Of a stretch of 64,000 nucleotides of DNA, positions 34,690 through 43,060 are shown piece by piece. The translations under genes and the position numbers were made by a program. Source of the DNA: Delphinus delphis (lineage: Eukaryota; Chordata; Mammalia; Artiodactyla; Delphinidae); assembly GCF_949987515.2 (NCBI RefSeq), contig NC_082687.1:117843838-117907837 (forward strand). The letters are read 5' to 3'. Numbering within the stretch: position 1 is the stretch's first letter; each line of letters starts with the position of its first letter. The notes beneath the pieces are model-generated. The model did no database searches and was not told the DNA's origin. It was given only the letters and a program-made list of their open reading frames with translations.

Positions 34690-35586
34690 AAGTTCCTTTA
34701 GTATTTGTTGTAAAGATGGGTTGGTGGTGCTGAATTCTCTTAGCTTTTGCTTGTCTGTAAAGGTTTTAATTTCTCCATCGAATCTGAATGAGATCCTTGC
34801 TGGGTGGAGTAGTCTTGGTTGTAGGTTTTTTCCTTTCATCACTTTAAATATGTCCTGCCACTCCCTCTGGTCTGCAGAGTGTCTGCTGAAAAATCAGCTG
34901 TTAACCTTATGGGGGTTCCCTTGTAGGTTATTTGTCACTTTTCCCTTTCTTCTTTTAATATTTTTTCTTTGTATTTAATTTTTGTTAGTTTGATTGTATG
35001 TGTCTCGGCATGTTCCTCCTTGGGTTTATCCTGTAGAGGACTCTCTGTGCTTCATGGACTTGGGTGGCTGTTTCCTTTTCCATGTTAGGGAAGTTTTCGA
35101 CTATAATCTTTTCAAATATTTTTTCAGACCCTCTCTCTTTCTTTTCTTCTTCTGGGACCCCTATAATTCGAATGTTGGTGCATTTAGTGTTGTCCCAGAG
35201 GTCTCTGGTATTGTCCTCAATTGTTTTCATTCTTTTTTCTTTATTCTGCTCCTTGGCAGTTATTTCCACAATATTATCTTCTGCCTCGCTTATTCGTTCT
35301 TCTGCTTCAGTTATTCTGCTATTGATTCCTTCTGGTGTATTTTTAATTTCATTTATTGTGTTGTTCATCACTGTTTGTTTGCTTTTTAGTCCTTCTAGCT
35401 TCTTGTTAAACTTTTCTTGTATTTTGTCAATCCGTGCCTCCATTCTATTTCTGAGATTTTGGATCATCTTTACTATCATTACTCTGAATTCTTTTTTAGG
35501 GAGTTGCCTAATTCTTCTTCATTTATTTGGTCTCGTAGGTTTTTACCTTGCTTCTTCATCTGTAACCTATTTTTTTGTCCTCTCAT
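34690..35586 (-). pseudogene. L1 ORF1 remnant
   Basis: Start ATG 35586 ('MRGQKN'). The first segment stops after 'NSLKKNSE*', then another frame carries the coiled coil ('MEARIDKIQEKFNKKLEGLK') and the RRM-like core ('RDLWDNTKCTNIRIIGVPEE') from 35479 to 34985. The C-terminal third is broken by more stops down to about 34690. Same family as the remnant at 8080-8955. Confidence 0.85.
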
Positions 35587-36490
35587 TTTTTTGATGGGTA
35601 GGGCTGTGTTCCTGTCTTCCTGGTGGTTTGGCCTGAGGCATCCAGCACTGGAGTTTGTTAGCAGTTGGGTAGAGCCGGATCTTGGTGCCGAGATGAGGAC
35701 CTCTGGGAGACCTCACTCTAATTAATATTCCCTGTGGTCTGAGTTTGGACTTGGTGCTCCCACCACAGGAGCTCAGGTCTGACCCCTGGCCTGGGAAACA
35801 AGATTTCACAAGCTGCACAGCACAGCCCAAAAAAGAAGAAGAAAAGAAAAAAAAAAAAATACAGAACAATAACAAAGAATAAAAAGTAAAATTAGAAAAG
35901 TAAAAAATATGTTAGAAAAAAATATAAATGAAACAACAACAAGGCAAAACAGAACCACAACAGCAAAAAAAAAGAAAGGGACCAGGAAAGCCTCCTCGGG
36001 TGGGCGGGGCTTATGGAGAGTTGCAGGTCCTAGGCTCTAGGACTAGAGCTGCTGGAAAAGGTCCTGGTGGTGGGGACAGGGCTTAGGCTCAGTGCAACTG
36101 GAGGGGGCCTCGGAGGGCAGAGGTTTAGGCCCAGGATCGCAGCAGGCTCCCTGGGGCCCGAGTGTGCGGGGAAAATGCTGGCTGCATTCCCTTCCAATCC
36201 TCCAGTCGCCCAAAGGTGTCTCCCTGTCCCTGCTGATTCCCTCGCCGTGAGTGGGGCCCTCCAAGCATGGGAACCCCCCCTCCCCCAGCCGCCCCTCAGG
36301 GGTGATGGTCCCGTCCCACCTCCACTTCTCCCTCCCCCTCATCCCCCCCCCATGTCCTACCCAGTCGTGATGGGGTTCCTCCTGTCCCCTTAGGTGTCCA
36401 AGGTCCCCCACCAGTGCCTGGTAGGTGCTGTAATTCTGAGAAGACGTGAACTCTATGTCTTCCTACTCCACCATCTTGACTCTGCGTCCC
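35587..36490 (-). promoter_or_regulatory. L1 5' UTR (internal promoter region)
   Basis: The sense start at 36490 reads 'gggacgcagagtcaagatgg', with the conserved CAAGATGG motif near the first base, so the L1 is 5'-complete. It is GC-rich (36050-36400 is the most GC-rich stretch of this L1). Frames on both strands at 36043-36411 are compositional, not genes. Sequence differs from the leader at 7169-8079. Confidence 0.65.
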
Positions 36491-36504
36491 TGAATCTCAT
36501 TTTA
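36491..36504 (-). repeat. Target-site duplication (5' side) of the 29.57-36.49 kb L1
   Basis: Exact copy of 29554-29567 abutting the L1 5' end. Confidence 0.88.
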
Positions 36505-36624
36505 AAATACTCTTTTTATAACCAATGCAATTTATTGTTTTATTGAATAAAAGTAAACTGGTGAGACTATTGGCCACTGAAATGCTCATAACAAACATCC
36601 TTGAGAATTAGTTATATGGAGTTA

Positions 36625-36845
36625 TTACATTATAGTGATTAAGAACATAGGAGCTGGGATCTGACTGAGGTCTGTTTGTATGTCTTTGGGCAAGTTAGCT
36701 TACCTGTTTGTGCCTCATTTCCTTAATTTCTACATGGCTATACCTCCTAAGATATTTGTGAGGATTAAATGAGATAATCATTCATGTAAACTGCTCAGCT
36801 GTATGCTGGGTATATACTAAAGACTTACTAAATAATAACCATTAT
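36625..36845 (+). mobile_element. MIR element
   Basis: 'gtgattaagaacataggagc', 'tttgggcaagttagcttacc', 'gtgaggattaaatgagataa' and 'aataataaccattatt' follow sense MIR almost full length. Confidence 0.7.
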
Positions 36846-36869
36846 TTTTTGGAGGGCAGTGTTCAAAAG

Positions 36870-37070
36870 AATGACTTTACATGCACTAAAGTCATTTCAT
36901 TTAATTAAAAAAGAAAAGAAAAGAAAAAAACATCCGAAGGTGAGTATTATTATCATGCCCCACTTGCAGACATGGGAATGTAGACTGAGAGGTGAACTAT
37001 GCTGTTGAAAGTCACATAGCAGGGAAGCAGTAGAGCTGAGGCTAGAATTAGTTCATTCTATTCAGTGCTG
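36870..37070 (-). mobile_element. MIR element, antisense
   Basis: 'gtgagtattattatcatgcc', 'gaaagtcacatagcagggaa' and 'gctgaggctagaattagttc' follow antisense MIR. It forms an inverted pair with 36625-36845. An (AAAG)n-like tract (36906-36931) interrupts it. Confidence 0.65.
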
Positions 37071-37593
37071 TATTTCTTGAGTCTGTTGTGTCTCCTACTA
37101 GGGCTTAGTTGGTGACCCTCTCTTCCCACCCCAACCTAAACTGGGTCTTCCTCTTTCCAAGGCTGTAGGATAATGCTTTATCAAAATGCAACCGAAAGCT
37201 GTAACATGGGTTGTGGTTTTCTGGAAGGGATGACCGATGCTTTACTGTGCACTGAGCTCTGAAGGGCCCAATCTACAGAGGGTCTCAGCTCTCATTTGGC
37301 TCCTCCTCCCATGAGTGAGTGATACTCTTAGCCAGTTTCCTACTTCCCACTTATACCAGGACCTGCTGAACTGGGGTGCACATTCCCAGAATAAAGGAAT
37401 TTTAGTGATGCTCCTCTCAGGATCCTAGGTCTCTCTTCTTTCTTCTACCCCCATAGCCTCATTTTCTTTGTTTTGTGTGAGTTGATAGGTTATAGGCTTA
37501 ACTAGCGCATGAGTAAGGGCATGGGTTTCTTATTACTGATGGACACTGTGAAAACACTTTTCAAGCCAAGCTATAGATAGATGTGTTTGTTAT
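37071..37593. other. Unassigned non-coding DNA
   Basis: No gene or recognisable repeat. Confidence 0.4.
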
Positions 37594-37604
37594 AAACCAT
37601 AATA

Positions 37605-37719
37605 GTCGGGAATTCCCTGTGGTCCAGTGGTTAGGACTTTGTGCTTTCACTGCTGAGGGTGTGGGTTCGATCCCTGATCCCACGAGCCGCACAGCATGGC
37701 CAAAACAAAACAAAATCGA
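37605..37719 (+). mobile_element. CHR-type SINE (short form)
   Basis: 'gaattccctgtggtccagtg' head, B-box-like 'ggttcgatccc' at 37664-37674 and a (CAAAA)n tail. Near-identical TSDs aaaccataata (37594-37604) and aaaccatgata (37720-37730), with one mismatch. The Pol III internal promoter boxes are recognisable. Confidence 0.88.
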
Positions 37720-37730
37720 AAACCATGATA

Positions 37731-39039
37731 ACAGCAATAAGCAGTGTGGAAGATGATGGCTTGAAGAATCTCATGTCAGTGGATACGCTCATTTACGGGC
37801 AGGCTCTACTTTTCATGTGTCAGCTTTTCCCTTTTCCAGATAAGGACAGGTAGAGAAAAACATGGAATTTGATTTGCTTTTCAGATAATTTATACACACC
37901 CATCTCACACTGGAAGATAAGACTTAGGATAGTCCTTGAGGGCTTCACTAGAAGTAGAAGTAACAATTTCCTGATCTTGACTTCTCCAGTGCGTTTGAGC
38001 TCCTCCTCATGTTCCCATGATTATTTAACAGGCCTTATAGTCCGAAGTTCCTTAGCCTTGACAGACTCTTCTCTTTAGGCGAATCAGCATCAAGATTGCA
38101 CAGTTATAACTGTCACTATGGTTTTATATACTTTCCCCTGCTCATTTTTATGAAGACATTTTGGTGAGACTACAAGTGTCTCTAATTCAAAATGAAAAAA
38201 GTTAAATTGACCCTGGAAGAGAATTGTTATGTAGATCCATTATCTACCTCCACTTGTGGTGCCAAAGAGGTTGCTTATAGAGCACGGACACCCGAGTGAT
38301 GTTCATTATAGAAGTCACTCATCAGTTGGAATAGAAAGGGAGGTAGCTTTGAAGTCCTTTAAATCCAACTCAGAACTACACTAACTCACGAATAAACAAT
38401 ATTTTTTGGAGAAAAATCAACTATCTTGTCCATATGTGTTTTTCTAAAGGCTTTTATATGGTGGTTTGATTCTTATCTCAATGCAGTTGCTGCATTTAAT
38501 CAAGTAATTGCCACAGGCTCCTGTCTAAGTATAGCATTTTTGGTGACTCTGTTACCAATAAGCAAGATTTAAAAACAAAACAAAACAAAAACTAGCCATC
38601 AGTCAAAAGTTTGTCATTAGTCTACTCTTTGAAGGGACAGCAAATGAGTTGCAGATGGACCACTGTTTACAATTCCCAAATGTGTCCTGAGGGCTTGGTG
38701 GATGTTTTCTGCAATGTCACCACCATGCAGTATTTAAAACTTCCATTTGAAAGGAGTCCTTGCTTAAGAGAGAATGGACAAAAAGTGAATTACTCCTTAA
38801 TGGGTGGCCCATAGAGTTGTAGGAGTGTAGCTGGTCTATTATACTTCTCTCCAGGCCAAGGTCATTGCTCATTGTTTTAAAGGGTAGACTCAGAGGAAGA
38901 AAAAGATCTGTGTGTGCACTTATGTCTAGGAGTGGTGCTGGGCAGCCAGACTGGCTTTCTTTCATTTTCTCCTTTTCCTCCTCAGAGCCCTGGTACTCTG
39001 AAAATGAGTCTTCAGGTGGCCACCATCTTCCCATTCCAT
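37731..39039. other. Unassigned non-coding DNA
   Basis: No supported gene or repeat. Frame 38611-38814 has no recognisable domain. A (CAAAA)n patch lies at about 38574-38590. Confidence 0.4.
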
Positions 39040-39320
39040 AGGGCTTGGCCCAGATGTCACTTCCTTATGGACAGTTTTCCTGACCATTCTCTCCAAGCAA
39101 GTCCCCCTAACTACTCTTTATCATCACACTCAGTCATTTTCATCATATTAACTCCCACAAGTTTCATATATGTGTACTTTAAAGAAAATGATCTGTCACA
39201 CATCTTGGACTATAACCTCCAGAGTTTACATCTGTTTGGCTCCTTATGGTTCATCCTGATAGAATATTGAAAGAGAAGGCACTTAATAGACGTTTAATTG
39301 AATAAATGTGGAATGAGGTG
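39040..39320 (+). mobile_element. L2 3'-end fragment
   Basis: 'ggcccagatgtcacttcctt', 'gttttcctgaccattctctc' and 'gaaggcacttaatagacgtt' follow sense L2 through its 3' end. Open frames here (38914-39270, 38717-39034) are inside or overlap the repeat. Confidence 0.65.
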
Positions 39321-40153
39321 TTTTATAGAATTAAAATATCCCTTAGGTTAGAACTAACAAGGCTCTTGGTCTTTATCTGCCTTATTAATGTAGTTCATGA
39401 TAACTTCTCAAAATTAATTAAATTTAACAAAATTACTCTGTTACTTTAGCGGGAGAAATTCTTTTCTCAGCTTTTTTTTGTTGTTGTTGTTTTTTAAACA
39501 GCTAACATAGAGTTCCTTTAGAAAAGAAAACTTTTCCTCTAAAAAAATACCTGTGTAGTCCACTTTGGTGGGATGAGAAAGACACCAAGGCATGGTTTAC
39601 ACTATTCAAGTGAAACAAGTTGCTGGATAGAATGCTCTGCTTAAGACGTTAATAGTAATCTGAGGTTGGAGAAGGGAGCCATACAATATGGTGATTCCAA
39701 GACTCTGGAATCTTCAAAAAAAAAAAAAGTGCTTAATAAGTTAAGGAGATAAACAGTTTCTTGTGGCAGGATAGCTAAAGTCTTTAGAGAGCACAGTTGT
39801 CTAATATCTGGTTTTAAGACACTTGTTCTGACATAAATCTTTTACAGCACCAAACTTTGGAAGAGTGTGCTACATTCACACTTTTTTGGGAGAAGTTTGG
39901 GAAGACCAGTGAAAAGTGGCTATATCCACATCTGGTTACTATGGAACTGGGAGCTGAACCAGCTGCAGAAATGACAGGTGGGTGTAACTTAAGTGTCAGT
40001 GGCCTCCTTCTGTCACTTTAAGTTGTATATTAAGTTCACATCTTGAAAACATTTTTGATTGGTCGCTTTGGGGATTCCAGAAATATCTGACTGTATTGAA
40101 TGTTGCTTAAAGTTTCAGAACCATAATATGTACATAGAATATAATCATTGGTT
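39321..40153. other. Unassigned non-coding DNA
   Basis: No gene or confident repeat. A GTT/T-rich patch lies near 39472-39495 and an A-run at 39717-39728. Confidence 0.4.
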
Positions 40154-40172
40154 AAAAATAAAGTGGTATTTT

Positions 40173-40439
40173 GGGACTTCCCTGGTGGTCCAGTAGTTAA
40201 GAATCTGCCTTCCAATGCAGGGGATGCGGGTTCAATCCCTGGTTGGGGAACTAAGATCCCATATGCCGTGGGGCAGCTAAGCCCGCGTGCCACAACTAGA
40301 GAGCCTGTGCCCCACAACTAGAGAAGCCCATGTGCCACAACGAAAGATCCCGCATGCCACAACAAAGATCCTGCATGCCGCAACTAAGACCCAACACAGC
40401 CAAATAAATAATTTTAAATAAATAAATAATAAAGTTAAA
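40173..40439 (+). mobile_element. CHR-type SINE, long form, 19-bp TSD
   Basis: Head 'gggacttccctggtggtcca', B-box-like 'gggttcaatccctgg', then a body of repeated 'ccacaactagaga' and 'gatcccgcatgccacaac' units and an (AAAT)n tail. Perfect TSD aaaaataaagtggtatttt at 40154-40172 and 40440-40458. Confidence 0.95.
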
Positions 40440-40485
40440 AAAAATAAAGTGGTATTTTTAGTGGCATGTTAAAAAAAAGCAAATG

Positions 40486-40679
40486 GGGCTTCCCTGGTGG
40501 CGCAGTGGTTGAGAGTCCGCCTGCCGATGCAGGGGACACGGGTTCTTCCGGGAAGATCCCACATGCCGCGGAGCGACTGGGCCCGTGAGCCATGGCCGCT
40601 GAGCCTGTGCATCCCCAGTCTGTGCTCCGCAATAGGAGAGGCCACAACAGTGAGAGGCCCGTAAAAAAAAAAAAAGAAA
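40486..40679 (+). mobile_element. CHR-1-type SINE with a B-box deletion
   Basis: Head 'gggcttccctggtggcgcag'. The sequence then jumps from 'acacgggttc' to 'ttccgggaagatccc', losing about 12 nt that include most of the B-box region. The tail is A-rich. TSD aaaaaaaagcaaatg at 40471-40485 and 40680-40694. The deletion would remove its Pol III promoter. Confidence 0.93.
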
Positions 40680-40692
40680 AAAAAAAAGCAAA

Positions 40693-40707
40693 TGTGTGAG
40701 TATTTAT
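40693..40707 (-). repeat. Target-site duplication of the 40.7 kb A-tailed insertion
   Basis: tgtgtgagtatttat, identical to 40999-41013. It overlaps the preceding SINE's TSD by 2 nt. Confidence 0.85.
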
Positions 40708-40998
40708 TTATTTGTTTATTTTTTTCCCACTAGGAAGAGCCTTTATTGAAGTGGCTTCAAGGGTGAGTAGAAAGGCAGTTTTGATTCCAGAACAAAAGGG
40801 TTATAATGATGAAATCCTTAGAGTTCTCACTGCTAGGGGGGTGATTTCCTACTTTAAACAAAGTATGTTCTTAGAAACAAGACCTCTTCCACTGCTGTTT
40901 CAGTTTTTTAGTGGAAGAGTTTCCTTGGAGAGAGCTCTAAGGTCTCATCGATAATCAAATTTTATATATATATATATTTTAATTGGAGTATAGTTGCT
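40708..40998 (-). mobile_element. L1-mediated insertion consisting mostly of transduced DNA
   Basis: In sense (minus) order: ~25 bp of L1 3' terminus ('aagcaactatactccaatta'), an AT-rich remnant of a first poly(A), about 230 bp of non-L1 sequence, AATAAA (40747-40742), and a terminal A-rich tail (40726-40708). A perfect 15-bp TSD flanks it. The structure fits an L1 3' transduction whose L1 part is nearly lost by 5' truncation. Confidence 0.8.
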
Positions 40999-41013
40999 TG
41001 TGTGAGTATTTAT
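40999..41013 (-). repeat. Second copy of the 15-bp target-site duplication
   Basis: Identical to 40693-40707; it abuts the L1-derived 5' end of the insertion. Confidence 0.85.
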
Positions 41014-41984
41014 GATTTTTGTTTTTAATAGTGGCAATGTTGTGTTTTCTATTTCAACTATCTGTAGCAACTTCTAGTTACCACAGTCAGTTTCCCAGGG
41101 GAAGCCTAGGGAATCGTAGGCTGTGCTCCCTGTGAGAGAAACTCGCTTCCTGCCCTGGTTGGGAGGAGAAGGTGAGGCCATGAGGGGCTGGGGTCTGTCC
41201 TGCAGCCCAGCCACTACCCAGGATTCCTCCTGAAGAAAGATTACTCTTGGGTGATTCTGGGGATCTCTTTTGGGACCATAATCTCTGGAGTATTGGTTTT
41301 TCATTTTTGTTGTCATTGAGCGTGTGACTCATGGGTCTGTACCTTTTTCAACGCCAGTTAAGTCTGGGGAAACACCTGCTAAATACAACATCCACATGCC
41401 TGAAGGCATTTACTTTCTCTCACTACACCAGATGTGCAGTTAAGGAGTGAATGTTGTGTGATGGACATTTGAAAGAATCATTGATCTTCCTTCCTTGGGT
41501 TGTAAAAATGAAAACTCAAATTTGTTTTACCTTTTTGGTTTAAAAATTATAGGATGTTAATACCTTGTTAAAATATATAAACCTATAAATTACCAGTTAC
41601 TGCCAAACCACAAGTAAAATTATGCTTTTGCTTATACAAAATGAATCTGATTGTACTCTTAAAGTTTTGTGCTATTGATGGCTTGCCCTCTTAAACTTCA
41701 GAGGGAAGGAAATTCCCCTCTGACTACTGTTTTGCAGAAAGTCTCTTTCTTTGAGATGTCTCTAGTACATGGCTAGGGCATAGATTCAGGGAGACCTTTC
41801 CAAATGGATTTAGAGCAGGTTCAAGTCTGGTTCTTCAGCTGAGTTTACGTCTTCTTGTACCTTCTCTTCAATTACTCAGTAGTGCTTCAGTTGTCCAGTG
41901 TCCTTAAATGTGTTTATGCACCAGGATCATTTTTGCTCAGTTGAACTTAAAGGAAAAAATGTACAGGAAGGTGGCAACGCTTAG
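41014..41984. other. Unassigned non-coding DNA
   Basis: No supported gene or repeat. Overlapping frames at 41074-41332 (-) lack domains. Confidence 0.4.
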
Positions 41985-42045
41985 AGGTAAGGAGCACAGG
42001 CTTCATACTTTGGAATCAGACACAATTGATTGCCTTAGTCATGCT
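41985..42045 (+). mobile_element. MIR fragment (weak)
   Basis: 'ggtaaggagcacaggcttca' followed by 'tttggaatcagacacaattg' resembles the sense MIR head. Confidence 0.35.
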
Positions 42046-42274
42046 GCTGAATATTTATGAAGATCATTTTGCACAACTGTAGAACCATATGTTTAGGATG
42101 ACTTCTGCTACATCAGGTCCTGTGGTTTACATGGCAATTATGGATACATTTTGGAAGTTGAACAGTTACAGTATGCAAGTTAGCTTTTAGGATATTAGTT
42201 TATTAATATTTGTGTATCTGCAGCTCTCTCTGCATAAAACATCTTTCTTTTACTTGTCTATTTGCCTAGTTAAT

Positions 42275-42575
42275 CTCTCTTCCTTCAAGCTATATTTCAA
42301 CATTATGGCTCACAGGGAGCCTTTCCTGATTTCCTGGTCTCTGTTACATGCCTGTTCTATCATGTCCAGTTTCTTGCCCTAACATATGGCTTTGAAATTG
42401 TTTCTTGACTTGCACATTTCCTCCAGTTATCTCTGAACTTGTGAGAGCAGGGATTATTTTTATTTTTATTTTTTTAAATTTTTATTATTGCATCCTCTGT
42501 ATCAATCACAGGCATCATTCTGGTACAGAGTCAGCTCTTGGTAAGTATTGATTTAATGAATTATTTATTGATTCT
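42275..42575 (+). mobile_element. L2 3'-end fragment
   Basis: 'ggctcacagggagcctttcc', 'gaacttgtgagagcagggat' and 'gcatcattctggtacagagt' follow sense L2 3' UTR, with a T/A-rich expansion near 42457-42487. Confidence 0.6.
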
Positions 42576-42734
42576 TCAGGTAGTGTTTTCATTTCCAAGG
42601 GGAATAATCACCCCTTGTTAAAAAATAAACAAACAAACTTAGTGCAAATCACATGCTTTATTTCTGGCTTTATGATATACTTTTAATAGAGGAATGATGA
42701 ATGTGAAGAAAGAGGACTTCGAATTCATGTAACT

Positions 42735-42842
42735 CAGTAAAGGAATTTTACATAGAAAGAAACCAAGATCCAGAGAAATTAATCAATTTATCTGACATCA
42801 TAGAGCTTGTTAGTGGCAGAACCAGTACTTCACAGAGGGAAG
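42735..42842 (-). mobile_element. MIR fragment, antisense
   Basis: 'aaccaagatccagagaaatt' and 'gagcttgttagtggcagaac' follow antisense MIR. Confidence 0.5.
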
Positions 42843-42847
42843 CGCTG

Positions 42848-43060
42848 TTCAAAGGTGAATGTTTATGGGTTTGAGGTCACACCTGTGTTGAACTCTGGTT
42901 TAGCTCCTTGGCTTTGTTGCATTGGCTAAAATATTGACTTTTCCAGACCTCAGTTTCTTCACCTCTGATTTGAGGAGGGTGTTTAGGAAAGAGAGTGAGG
43001 ACAGAAAACTTCTTATGAGGATTACATGAGTTAATATATAAGAAAGTGTGCACAAATTGT
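42848..43060 (+). mobile_element. MIR element
   Basis: 'acctgtgttgaactctggtt', 'gacctcagtttcttcacctc' and 'tatgaggattacatgagtta' follow sense MIR. Confidence 0.6.

Larger units (their letters stand above)
29568..36490 (-). mobile_element. Full-length L1 joined to a second L1 3' tail, one insertion unit
   Basis: In sense (minus) order: 5' UTR (36490-35587), ORF1 remnant, ORF2 remnant, 3' UTR with AATAAA (30250-30255) and a 10-nt poly(A) (30243-30234). A second L1 tail (30232-29568) with its own AATAAA and poly(A) follows. A single 14-bp TSD encloses everything, and no TSD was seen at the internal junction, so the composite inserted as one piece. A CHR SINE (33019-33235) inserted later. Frameshifts and stops make it immobile. 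Confidence 0.9.

Noticed and set aside
36043..36411. Overlapping GC-rich frames on both strands as genes or a CpG island
   Set aside because: They lie within the L1 5' UTR; frames on both strands come from the absence of stops in GC-rich DNA.
37605..37719. tRNA gene
   Set aside because: The tRNA-like head with B box belongs to a SINE with A-tail and TSD, and no complete cloverleaf is present.
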